From: an uncultured Oscillospiraceae bacterium
GTDB taxonomy: Bacteria > Bacillota > Clostridia > Oscillospirales > Oscillospiraceae
DNA length: 5,969 nucleotides
Reading direction: 5' to 3'
NCBI GenBank assembly: GCA_900769995.1
Contig: CAAGIT010000045.1
Span: 1 to 5,969, forward strand
The notes beneath the pieces are model-generated. The model did not search any database. It saw nothing but the letters and a program-made list of their open reading frames with translations, and had not been told where the DNA came from. The first letter of the stretch is position 1, and the number at the start of each line of letters is the position of its first letter. Shown here piece after piece: positions 1 to 5,442 of the stretch. A program made the position numbers and the translations under genes.

Positions 1-46
1 CGACGATTTCATAAATTCCCCGTTCCATTTTGTTTCGTTCCAGCAT
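1..46 (-). CDS. Unidentified protein, N-terminal fragment only
   Basis: An open frame runs leftward off the window edge from an ATG at 46-44. It reads MLERNKMERGIYEIV before the sequence ends. A Shine-Dalgarno-like AGGGTGA lies at 58-52, five bases upstream of this ATG, which favours this start over the in-frame second Met at 28-26, where I see only a weak ribosome binding site. A TATAAT element sits just upstream. Fifteen codons are too few to assign a family or function. The coding call rests on the start context alone. Confidence 0.5.
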   Translation of the reverse strand, partial: MLERNKMERGIYEIV

Positions 47-63
47 CTAAATCACCCTACTCC

Positions 64-69
64 ATTATA
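64..69 (-). promoter_or_regulatory. Putative -10 element (TATAAT) for the leftmost gene
   Basis: A perfect TATAAT is seen on the minus strand. At 17-18 base spacing there is no good -35 hexamer (about TGGGCT), and the -35 zone falls inside the terminator hairpin at 83-109. A transcription start about 7 bases downstream would leave a leader of only about 11 bases, barely including the AGGGTGA ribosome binding site. The element is plausible but may be a chance match in AT-rich DNA. Confidence 0.4.
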
Positions 70-82
70 CCACAGAAAGCAG

Positions 83-109
83 AAAAAGCCCAGTAAAACT
101 GGACTTTTT
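83..109 (-). terminator. Rho-independent terminator downstream of the ferritin-like gene
   Basis: The inverted repeat pairs CCAGT (90-94) with ACTGG (98-102) around an AAA loop. After one C/A mismatch, it extends with AAAAAG (83-88) against CTTTTT (104-109). Read on the minus strand, the stem ends in a U-run, as expected of an intrinsic terminator about 40 bases after the stop codon of the 151-597 gene. The symmetry means it could also act on plus-strand transcripts. Confidence 0.7.
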
Positions 110-110
110 C

Positions 111-143
111 GACAGTCTGTCTTGATTAAATTCTTAATCAAGA
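111..143. repeat. Two abutting inverted repeats in the 3' flank of the ferritin-like gene
   Basis: GACAG/CTGTC (111-115 / 117-121) is an 11-base interrupted palindrome. It overlaps a 10-bp perfect inverted repeat, TCTTGATTAA (120-129) against TTAATCAAGA (134-143), with a four-base ATTC loop. The larger repeat lies just after the stop codon of the 151-597 gene. It could be a 3' UTR stabilising stem placed before the terminator, or an operator upstream of the leftmost gene. No U-run follows it directly, so it is not itself a classic terminator. Confidence 0.55.
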
Positions 144-150
144 ATCAGTA

Positions 151-597
151 TTAGATATACTCTGAAGTAATTTTCTGGATCATCTGCGCGTGACGGTTTT
201 CGTCGTCCGCGATCGCATGAAAAAGCTGTGCGTGCTCCTGCCACTTCTCTGCCGCTGCGTGGTAATTATCCCGCGCTGCCAGTTCGCCCCGATAGCTGGT
301 GCACAAGGCAGCACCGAAGGACCGTTCCGTATCTGCCGCACCGGCTCGAACCTTTGGATGATGCCCAAACAGCAAATAATATAGTCCCCGCAGTTTTCGT
401 GCGTGCATTGCCTCATCATTCGCCATGTGCATAAAGCGTGCCGCAAACCTTCGGTCACGCCGCGCCATGCTGCGGTAGGTACGCTGACTTGCCAGCTCCG
501 CAGCGATCCATTCGGTCAGAATATCTTCCGTCAGCGGTCGCTGCTGCATCACACGTCCCCATACGGCCTGCACCGCAGCAGAATCATAAACATCCAT
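151..597 (-). CDS. Ferritin-like diiron (rubrerythrin-type) domain protein
   Basis: This is a 148-residue soluble protein predicted to fold as a four-helix bundle that holds a non-haem diiron centre. The ligand pattern is complete: Glu34; Glu62-x-x-His65 (in DEAMHA); Glu105; and Glu133-x-x-His136 (in DENRHA). These are two E...ExxH half-sites, as in the ferritin/rubrerythrin superfamily. No C-terminal rubredoxin Cys4 domain is present, so it is not a classical rubrerythrin. It has no signal peptide or membrane segment. The start is supported by AGGAAGGA at 614-607, nine bases upstream. The gene is separated from the PDZ-kinase-regulator operon by a strong terminator and I see no convincing promoter in between, so it may depend on read-through. 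By family analogy it could act in peroxide or oxygen detoxification or iron handling in an anaerobe. The substrate cannot be told from sequence. Confidence 0.85.
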   Translation of the reverse strand: MDVYDSAAVQAVWGRVMQQRPLTEDILTEWIAAELASQRTYRSMARRDRRFAARFMHMANDEAMHARKLRGLYYLLFGHHPKVRAGAADTERSFGAALCTSYRGELAARDNYHAAAEKWQEHAQLFHAIADDENRHAQMIQKITSEYI

Positions 598-606
598 ATA
601 CAGCCA

Positions 607-614
607 TCCTTCCT
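607..614 (-). promoter_or_regulatory. Ribosome binding site of the ferritin-like gene
   Basis: AGGAAGGA on the minus strand, nine bases before the ATG at 597. It begins only three bases after the foot of the terminator stem at 618-650, so a read-through transcript would present the hairpin right beside the translation start. Confidence 0.65.
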
Positions 615-617
615 GTC

Positions 618-650
618 AAAAAAAGCACCGAGCGTATCGGTGCTTTTTTT
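618..650 (-). terminator. Strong, symmetric rho-independent terminator after the PDZ gene
   Basis: GCACCGA (625-631) pairs perfectly with TCGGTGC (637-643) around a GCGTA loop. Seven A's (618-624) and seven T's (644-650) flank it, so the stem is a 14-bp perfect inverted repeat with a U-run in either direction. It lies about 50 bases after the stop of the PDZ gene and ends the regulator-kinase-PDZ operon. It also separates that operon from the ferritin-like gene. Confidence 0.9.
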
Positions 651-698
651 GATCGCTTCTATGTCAGTTTATGACGTATATCAGAGATAATTGACTGA

Positions 699-1241
699 TC
701 ACGGTGTGAAAATAAACTCAATTTCAATTTCCTCGCCGTTGCGGTAAAGCACGAGGCAAATCGTATCGCCGGCACTGCATTCCTGTGCAGCGAGGGCAAA
801 GCTCTCCGCGTCGCTCACCTCACAACCGTTGATGCTCAGCAGCACATCTCCCGCCCGAATACCGGCAAGATATGCGCTTGCATCCGGTGCGACCGAGTCG
901 ATCATAACGCCTTCGGGCAGCTCCCAATACCGCCGCTGCTCCTCTGCGGGCATAAAAACCTCGATCCCAAAGGCTTCCGCCTTATCCGTATTCTGCGCAC
1001 CGTGCACCGCGCTTTGCTCCGTTTGCGCGGTGTTTTCCTCCTGCTTTGGAACGGTTTGCGCCGGAGTCGATGACTCTGCACCGCTTTGCCGCAGTCGGAT
1101 CGCAATGTTCAGACCATTTACCGCCAGCAAAGTAACCGCCAGTACCACGACCAACGGAACAAAGGATCTTCTCTGTTTTGGTCTGCGTCCGGTGCCGTAA
1201 TAGCCGGAATCCGCTTCTGCCTGATAGGATTCTCTCTCCAT
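699..1241 (-). CDS. Membrane-anchored PDZ-domain protein (no protease domain)
   Basis: This 180-residue protein has a short polar, basic cytoplasmic N-terminus (KQRR at 22-25), one hydrophobic membrane segment at about 26-47, and a Gln/Glu/Thr/Ser-rich linker at about 52-88. A C-terminal PDZ domain (about 90-178) faces outside. The PDZ assignment rests on ELPEGVMIDSVAPDASA (107-123) followed by AGIRAGDVLLSING (126-139), the pattern seen in HtrA/DegP-type PDZ domains. No trypsin-like catalytic domain is present, so it is not a DegP protease. An AAAGGAGGAT ribosome binding site (AGGAGG at 1253-1248) lies in the 15-base gap after the kinase stop, so it is the third gene of that operon. It may bind exposed C-termini or the kinase sensor domain and modulate signalling. 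That role is inferred from context only. Confidence 0.85.
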   Translation of the reverse strand: MERESYQAEADSGYYGTGRRPKQRRSFVPLVVVLAVTLLAVNGLNIAIRLRQSGAESSTPAQTVPKQEENTAQTEQSAVHGAQNTDKAEAFGIEVFMPAEEQRRYWELPEGVMIDSVAPDASAYLAGIRAGDVLLSINGCEVSDAESFALAAQECSAGDTICLVLYRNGEEIEIEFIFTP

Positions 1242-1256
1242 TGCGATCCTCCTTTC

Positions 1257-2675
1257 TCATTCATTCAGCGAGAGTGTAAAGGTAAACTCCGTCAACCCCG
1301 CATTGCTCGTCACATAGATATCCTCGCCGTGTGCCATAATGATGGTTTTTACAATATACAGCCCCAAGCCTGCACCGTCGCGGTCATCCGAACGGCTCTT
1401 ATCCGTTTTGTGGAAACGGTCAAAGATCAGCGGCAGCTCCGACGGTGCAATGGTCGGGCCGGTATTCCCGATCGTCACCACGGCACTGTTCCCCTGTCGG
1501 CGGATACGGATCGTCAATAATCCATCCTGATTGACAAATTTCACCGCATTGTCCAGCAGATTATACAAAACCTGCATGATCGCATCCTGCATTGCACGAA
1601 CCGTGAGGCCGAATTCCGGCATATCGATTTCGACATTCAGCTTCTTTTGATTGATCCGCTGTTCGAAGCTCAGAAGTGCCTGACCGGCAGTTTCGCAGAT
1701 GTCAAAATTGGAAAGCTTTTCCGGCGGAATGCCCTGATCCTTCAGCCGCGACACATTGAGCATATTTCGCACCAGCCGCGACAGCCGCCGTGCCTCGGAA
1801 GAAACCAATTCCATATAATGCCGATGCTTTTCCGGCGGAATCGTTCCGTCCAGCATCCCGTCAAGATAGCCCGCAATGGTCGTCATCGGTGTTTTCAGCT
1901 CATGCGATACATTCGCAACAAACTCCTGCCGTGCAGTTTCCGAATTTTGCAGTGCGACTGCCATGTTATTAAACGCGATCGACAGCTCTTCAAATTCTTC
2001 ATTCTGATATTCTGTCGGCACTCGAACCGATAAATCGCCATGGGCGATCTGTCGTGCGGCAGCAGCCATATTGCGGATAGGCTTTGTTTCATGGCGGGTA
2101 AGAAACGGCGTTGCAAGCAGAGCGATCAGCAGAACCAGCAGCGCTGTCATAATAAAAATACGCAAGGTCTGCCATGTCATAGCATGCAAAGTTGACTCTC
2201 TGACCGAAACCATCACAATGCATATCGGTGCGCCGTTTTCCGCAGTCACAGCGGTCGCGACAGCAACTCTGTCATCTCCGTAAAGCGCTGAGGCAGCGCT
2301 GTCTACACGGCTTTCACCGTACCTGAAAACACGCTTAACCGCTGCTGCTCCAAGGTTTCCGCCGATATGCTCGCAGTGGTGAATATGCTCCGCGCAGAGA
2401 ATGACCTCGCCCAATACGTCGCAGATCAAAATGTCATTTTCCGAGGCGGCGGCGGCAACCGACAGATCTGTACGGTACGACCATACATCAAGATACGTTC
2501 CGGCATAGGCCGATGTCAGCTTTTCCACCGCTGCTGCGGTGCTGCACAGAGAGCTTTCCCGATCCTCGATCGCCTGACGCTGAAACAGTGCCCAAAAGGA
2601 CACGCCGATCAGCGTTGTTGCCACCAGCAGCAAGACGATAATCAGTGTCATTTGCCGCCGAAAGGTCGTTCTCAT
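1257..2675 (-). CDS. Membrane sensor histidine kinase (HAMP-HisKA-HATPase)
   Basis: This 472-residue kinase is the partner of the adjacent response regulator. Membrane segments lie at about 10-30 and 172-192 and enclose an extracytoplasmic sensor region (about 33-170). A HAMP linker follows (about 193-245), then the HisKA dimerisation helix with the phospho-acceptor His258 in VSHELKTP, and the ATP-binding domain: N box around Asn372-Asn376 (NLLDN), G1 region NTGPTI (404-409), F box IFDRFHKTDKS (417-427) and G2 box GAGLGLYIV (434-442). The usual Asp of the G1 DxG motif is Asn404, a variant that also occurs in active Gram-positive kinases. The sensor region carries a striking cluster, CAEHIHHCEH at 94-103. 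The start ATG overlaps the regulator stop by four bases (ATGA), which suggests translational coupling. The ligand is unknown. Confidence 0.95.
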   Translation of the reverse strand: MRTTFRRQMTLIIVLLLVATTLIGVSFWALFQRQAIEDRESSLCSTAAAVEKLTSAYAGTYLDVWSYRTDLSVAAAASENDILICDVLGEVILCAEHIHHCEHIGGNLGAAAVKRVFRYGESRVDSAASALYGDDRVAVATAVTAENGAPICIVMVSVRESTLHAMTWQTLRIFIMTALLVLLIALLATPFLTRHETKPIRNMAAAARQIAHGDLSVRVPTEYQNEEFEELSIAFNNMAVALQNSETARQEFVANVSHELKTPMTTIAGYLDGMLDGTIPPEKHRHYMELVSSEARRLSRLVRNMLNVSRLKDQGIPPEKLSNFDICETAGQALLSFEQRINQKKLNVEIDMPEFGLTVRAMQDAIMQVLYNLLDNAVKFVNQDGLLTIRIRRQGNSAVVTIGNTGPTIAPSELPLIFDRFHKTDKSRSDDRDGAGLGLYIVKTIIMAHGEDIYVTSNAGLTEFTFTLSLNE

Positions 2676-3361
2676 GGTTCTCTGACCTCAAACTTATAGC
2701 CCACAGACCAGACCGTTTTCAGCTCCCACTGCTCCGTAACGCCCTCCAATTTCTCACGCAGACGTTTGATGTGGACATCGACCGTGCGGGTATCACCGAA
2801 ATAGTCAAATCCCCATACCTCATCCAAAAGCTGGTTGCGGGTATAGACGCGGTTTGGAGAGGATGCCAGGTGATACAGCAGCTCCATCTCCTTTGGCGGA
2901 GTCGGAATCTTCTTGCCGTCCACGATCAGCTCAAACGCATCCATATCGATGATCAGCTTGTCAAAGGTCAAGCGTCTTGCAGTTTTCTCCGGCTCCAGCC
3001 CGCTGCGGCGAAGCACCGCCTCAATACGAGCCAGCACCTCCTTCATCTCAAACGGCTTGGTGATATAATCGTCCGCTCCCTGCTTCAAGCCCGTGACCTT
3101 ATCCTCGGTTTCGCTCTTTGCGGTGAGCATAATGATCGGTGTTTTGGACTCGGCGCGGATCGTGCGGCACACGCCCCAGCCGTCCATCCCGGGAAGCATC
3201 ACGTCCAGCAGCACCAGTGCCGGCTGCACCTCCCGAAATTTATCCACACCCCGCAGTCCGTCAAACGCGATCTCGACCGCATAGCCCTCTTTTTCCAAAT
3301 AGAGCCGCAGAAGATCGGCAATGTTACGGTCATCTTCAATAATGAGTACTGTTCTTGCCAT
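2672..3361 (-). CDS. OmpR/PhoB-family response regulator
   Basis: This 229-residue cytoplasmic transcription factor is phosphorylated by the downstream kinase. The receiver domain (about 3-118) has the acidic pair Asp10-Asp11, phospho-acceptor Asp53 (LLDVMLPGMDG), Thr80, and Lys102 in the KPF motif. Tyr99 is the switch residue typical of the OmpR group. The C-terminal winged-helix DNA-binding domain (about 131-227) shows the hallmark TPPKEMELLYHL, the recognition-helix region RTVDVHIKRLREKL, and the closing VWSVGYKF hairpin. The start ATG at 3361 has a GGGGGAG ribosome binding site at 3373-3367, and a TATAAT element lies at 3396-3391. It is the first gene of the regulator-kinase-PDZ operon. 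General features resemble the Gram-positive PhoP/WalR/VanR lineage, but sequence alone does not give the regulon. Confidence 0.96.
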   Translation of the reverse strand: MARTVLIIEDDRNIADLLRLYLEKEGYAVEIAFDGLRGVDKFREVQPALVLLDVMLPGMDGWGVCRTIRAESKTPIIMLTAKSETEDKVTGLKQGADDYITKPFEMKEVLARIEAVLRRSGLEPEKTARRLTFDKLIIDMDAFELIVDGKKIPTPPKEMELLYHLASSPNRVYTRNQLLDEVWGFDYFGDTRTVDVHIKRLREKLEGVTEQWELKTVWSVGYKFEVREP

Positions 3362-3390
3362 ACGGACTCCCCCTTTCTGTTTCTGCGACT

Positions 3391-3396
3391 ATTATA
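3391..3396 (-). promoter_or_regulatory. Putative -10 element for the regulator-kinase-PDZ operon
   Basis: A perfect TATAAT on the minus strand, 30 bases upstream of the regulator ATG. The -35 is poor at standard spacing (about CACCCA), which would fit a promoter that needs an activator, possibly the regulator itself. An 11-base interrupted palindrome AACAAATTGTT lies at 3420-3430, just upstream of the expected -35. Confidence 0.55.
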
Positions 3397-3419
3397 CAAC
3401 AAAAAACCGTCTTTGGGTG

Positions 3420-3430
3420 AACAAATTGTT
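3420..3430. repeat. Interrupted palindrome AACAAATTGTT, candidate operator
   Basis: AACAA and TTGTT are perfect inverted arms around one central A. The site abuts the -35 region of the minus-strand promoter. OmpR-family proteins more often bind direct repeats, so assigning it to this regulator would be speculative. Confidence 0.35.
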
Positions 3431-3458
3431 ACGTTTTTCCGCCCTCCCGCACCAACGT

Positions 3459-3477
3459 TCAGAATTCTGAGAATTCC
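3459..3477. repeat. 12-base perfect palindrome overlapping a 9-base tandem direct repeat
   Basis: TCAGAATTCTGA (3459-3470) is a perfect palindrome. In the same place AGAATTCTG (3461-3469) is followed immediately by AGAATTCCG (3470-3478), a direct repeat with one mismatch. The site sits in the middle of the divergent region, about 55 bases upstream of the metF -35 and about 60 bases upstream of the expected -10 of the regulator operon, a reasonable place for a transcription-factor site that serves one or both promoters. No known consensus is recognised. Confidence 0.45.
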
Positions 3478-3531
3478 GCTCGTTTCCACAGTTTTTTTGA
3501 CAGTCTAAATTATTTTTTGGGCGAAAACTGC

Positions 3532-3560
3532 TTGAAATCCGAGCCTTGATGTGGTAAGAT
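3532..3560 (+). promoter_or_regulatory. Sigma-A-type promoter of the metF-cooC-acsD operon
   Basis: A -35 TTGAAA (3532-3537) is followed by a 17-base spacer and a -10 TAAGAT (3555-3560). An extended -10 TG lies at 3552-3553. Each hexamer has one mismatch to consensus and the spacing is ideal. Transcription would start near 3567, giving a leader of about 78 bases before the metF ATG. Confidence 0.75.
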
Positions 3561-3562
3561 AA

Positions 3563-3604
3563 ATTCGTATCCGAATGTGCTGTCCGTGCGTCAGCCGCGG
3601 ACAG
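3563..3604 (+). promoter_or_regulatory. metF leader: two short hairpins
   Basis: ATTCG (3563-3567) pairs with CGAAT (3572-3576) around a TATC loop at the expected transcription start. CTGTCCG (3580-3586) pairs perfectly with CGGACAG (3598-3604) around an 11-base loop. Neither is followed by a U-run, so they are not terminators. The leader is too short and lacks recognisable elements for a SAM or T-box riboswitch, and I do not recognise a tetrahydrofolate riboswitch. They may stabilise the 5' end or act as a protein site. Confidence 0.4.
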
Positions 3605-3644
3605 TATCTGACAAAGATAAACATAAATACAGGAGGCTATTTAC

Positions 3645-4601
3645 ATGAACGTTGCTGAAATCATGGAACAGCGTAACGCATTTTCCTTTGAGGTTTTCCC
3701 CCCGAAGACCGATGTCGGCATGGAGAAGCTCTGCGGTGAGGGCGGTGTCCTCGAAAAGCTCTACTCTCTGAAGCCCGACTACATCTCCTGCACCTACGGC
3801 GCAGGCGGCACCAATGTCGGCAAGAACCTTGAAGTCCTCGACAAGATCGTTAAGGACGGCAAGACCGTCGGCGTGACCCACTTCACCTGCATCGGCAACA
3901 CCAAGGAAGGCATCAAGGAACAGCTCCAGAACTACCTCGATCACGGCATTAACCATATGCTCGCCCTGCGCGGCGACCTGCCCTTTGGCTGGAAGGGTAC
4001 CGGCGGCGATCTGCACTACGCCACCGAGCTGGTCAAGTTTGCCCGTCAGGAATTCGGCAACAAGTTCACCATCGCCGTTGCCGGCTCTCCCGAAGGCCAC
4101 ATCCAGTGCCGCTCTCTGGAAGCTGACATCGCTTTCCTGAAGCAGAAGCAGGACAACGGTGCCGATTACATCATGACGCAGCTCTGCTGGGACATGGATC
4201 AGTTCCGCTACTGGCTCGATGCCATCCGCGCTGCCGGCATCTGGATGCCCGTCGATGTGGGTATTATGCCCATTCTTGACCAGGCTGCCACCATCAACAT
4301 GGCACTTTCCCGCAACGGCTGTGTTATGCCGCGTGAGCTGTGCGAGATCATCTCCAAGAACTGGATCTTCCCGAACCCGTTCTCCGTCGGCCTCAAGACC
4401 GCAAAGGGCGACGATGCCTGCTTCGACGCGGACATCGAGGGCAAGAAGGAGAGCTTCAAGAAGGCCGGCATCGAATACACCATCAAGCAGATCGACGAGT
4501 ACCGTGCCTGCGGCATCAACGGCATCCATCTGTACGCACTGAACAAGTACGACGATGTTGCCTACATCGCAAAGGAAGCCGGTCTGCTCGACCTGATCTG
4601 A
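3645..4601 (+). CDS. metF: 5,10-methylenetetrahydrofolate reductase
   Basis: This 318-residue enzyme reduces 5,10-methylene-THF to 5-methyl-THF with an FAD-containing TIM barrel. It is slightly longer than E. coli MetF (about 296 residues). Family motifs in order are: FSFEVFPPKT (13-22) with catalytic Glu16; LALRGDLP (106-113) with the conserved Asp111; AGSPEGH (146-152); GADYIMTQL (172-180); GIMPI (206-210); and GIHLYALNK (293-301). An AGGAGG ribosome binding site at 3631-3636 supports the start. It is the first gene after a strong promoter and is followed by CODH/ACS genes, so its main role is probably the methyl branch of the Wood-Ljungdahl pathway rather than only methionine synthesis. 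In many acetogens MetF pairs with the small zinc protein MetV encoded next to it. No metV is present immediately upstream here, and the electron donor cannot be read from this sequence. Confidence 0.96.
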   Translation: MNVAEIMEQRNAFSFEVFPPKTDVGMEKLCGEGGVLEKLYSLKPDYISCTYGAGGTNVGKNLEVLDKIVKDGKTVGVTHFTCIGNTKEGIKEQLQNYLDHGINHMLALRGDLPFGWKGTGGDLHYATELVKFARQEFGNKFTIAVAGSPEGHIQCRSLEADIAFLKQKQDNGADYIMTQLCWDMDQFRYWLDAIRAAGIWMPVDVGIMPILDQAATINMALSRNGCVMPRELCEIISKNWIFPNPFSVGLKTAKGDDACFDADIEGKKESFKKAGIEYTIKQIDEYRACGINGIHLYALNKYDDVAYIAKEAGLLDLI

Positions 4602-4635
4602 GTTTTTTCGCAATCTAACCCAAGGAGCAATTCTT

Positions 4636-5403
4636 ATGACCCATACCATCGCAGTTGCCGGTAAGGGCGGTGTCGGCAAGACCACCGTCTGCGGTATGCT
4701 CATCGACGCTCTCGTCAAGGCCGGCAAGGGTCCCCTGCTGGTCGTGGACGCCGATGCAAATTCCAATCTCAATGAAGTCCTCGGTGTCGAGGTGGAAACG
4801 ACCCTCGGTGCTGTCCGTGAGGAAATGGCACAGGCGGAGCTTCGCGGCGACGTGATTCCCAAGAGCATGACCAAGGCGGACTATGCCGAATATCGCTTCA
4901 ATTCCGCGCTCATCGAGGAAGATGACTTCGATATGCTCGTCATGGGCAGAACACAGGGCAAGGGCTGCTACTGCTATGTCAACGGCGTGCTCAAAACGCA
5001 GGTGGACAAGTATGTCGGTGCGTACCGCTACACCGTCATTGACAACGAAGCCGGCATGGAGCACATTGCCCGCGGCACCCTGCCGCATATCGACACCCTG
5101 CTGCTCGTTTCCGACTGCTCCCGCAGAGGTATCCAGGCAGTCGGCAGGATCGCGCAGATGGTGCGTGATCTCAACCTGAACCCCGCAACCATGCGGCTGA
5201 TCGTCAACCGTGCGCCGGACGGCGTGCTCAATGACGGCGTGAAGGAAGAGATCGCCGCCCAGGGCTTGGATCTGATCGGCGTGCTGCCGCAGGATACCGC
5301 CGTCTATGAGGCGGACTGCGAGGGCGCTCCCAGCTCGAAGCTGCCCGATTCCACCCCCATGAAGCAAGCTCTCCGCAAAATTATTGCGGAATTAAAACTG
5401 TAA
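4636..5403 (+). CDS. cooC: CooC/AcsF-type nickel-insertion ATPase for CODH/ACS
   Basis: This 255-residue cytoplasmic MinD/ParA-type (SIMIBI) ATPase matures the nickel centres of CO dehydrogenase and/or acetyl-CoA synthase. The deviant Walker A loop is GKGGVGKTT (9-17) with signature Lys10 and Lys15. The switch I region VVDADANSN (36-44) follows. The metal-binding Cys-x-Cys that distinguishes CooC from other MinD-like proteins is Cys111-Tyr-Cys113 in GKGCYCYVN. The Walker B/switch II segment VIDNEAGMEH (134-143) is typical of the CooC/AcsF family. An AAGGAG ribosome binding site at 4622-4627 lies eight bases before the ATG, within a 34-base gap after metF, so the two are probably co-transcribed. 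The neighbouring acsD gene strongly supports a CODH/ACS role. CooC (CODH) versus AcsF (ACS) specificity cannot be separated here. Confidence 0.92.
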   Translation: MTHTIAVAGKGGVGKTTVCGMLIDALVKAGKGPLLVVDADANSNLNEVLGVEVETTLGAVREEMAQAELRGDVIPKSMTKADYAEYRFNSALIEEDDFDMLVMGRTQGKGCYCYVNGVLKTQVDKYVGAYRYTVIDNEAGMEHIARGTLPHIDTLLLVSDCSRRGIQAVGRIAQMVRDLNLNPATMRLIVNRAPDGVLNDGVKEEIAAQGLDLIGVLPQDTAVYEADCEGAPSSKLPDSTPMKQALRKIIAELKL

Positions 5404-5426
5404 TCAAAATATACACATATTTTCTT

Positions 5427-5432
5427 AGGAGG
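5427..5432 (+). promoter_or_regulatory. Ribosome binding site that fixes the acsD start
   Basis: A perfect AGGAGG lies ten bases before the ATG at 5443, in an AT-rich gap of 39 bases after cooC. No terminator or clear promoter is seen in the gap, which supports one operon. Confidence 0.8.
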
Positions 5433-5442
5433 AAACATTATT

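Noticed and set aside
3497..3502. Perfect TTGACA as a second plus-strand promoter
   Set aside because: No -10-like hexamer lies 16-18 bases downstream (the place reads about GGCGAA). The pair at 3532-3560 is much better.
2645..3508. 287-codon open frame on the plus strand
   Set aside because: It covers the response regulator in antisense. The regulator has all catalytic and DNA-binding motifs, and the plus frame has no ribosome binding site or recognisable domain.
3561..3644. SAM, T-box or tetrahydrofolate riboswitch before metF
   Set aside because: The leader is only about 78 bases, has no terminator or sequestered ribosome binding site, and shows none of the conserved elements I know for these classes.
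4602..4609. T-run just after metF as a terminator
   Set aside because: TTTTTT is preceded by no stable GC-rich stem (only a weak CTC/GAG pairing), and the cooC ribosome binding site follows closely, so read-through is expected.
3591..4874. 427-codon open frame on the minus strand
   Set aside because: It lies antisense to metF and the start of cooC, both of which have full family motifs. The translation is low in complexity and rich in Val/Ala/Leu/Asp, typical of the reverse frame of a codon-biased gene.
4615..5367. 250-codon open frame on the minus strand
   Set aside because: It is antisense to cooC, with a His/Val/Asp-rich composition and no recognisable domain, so it is a shadow of the real gene.
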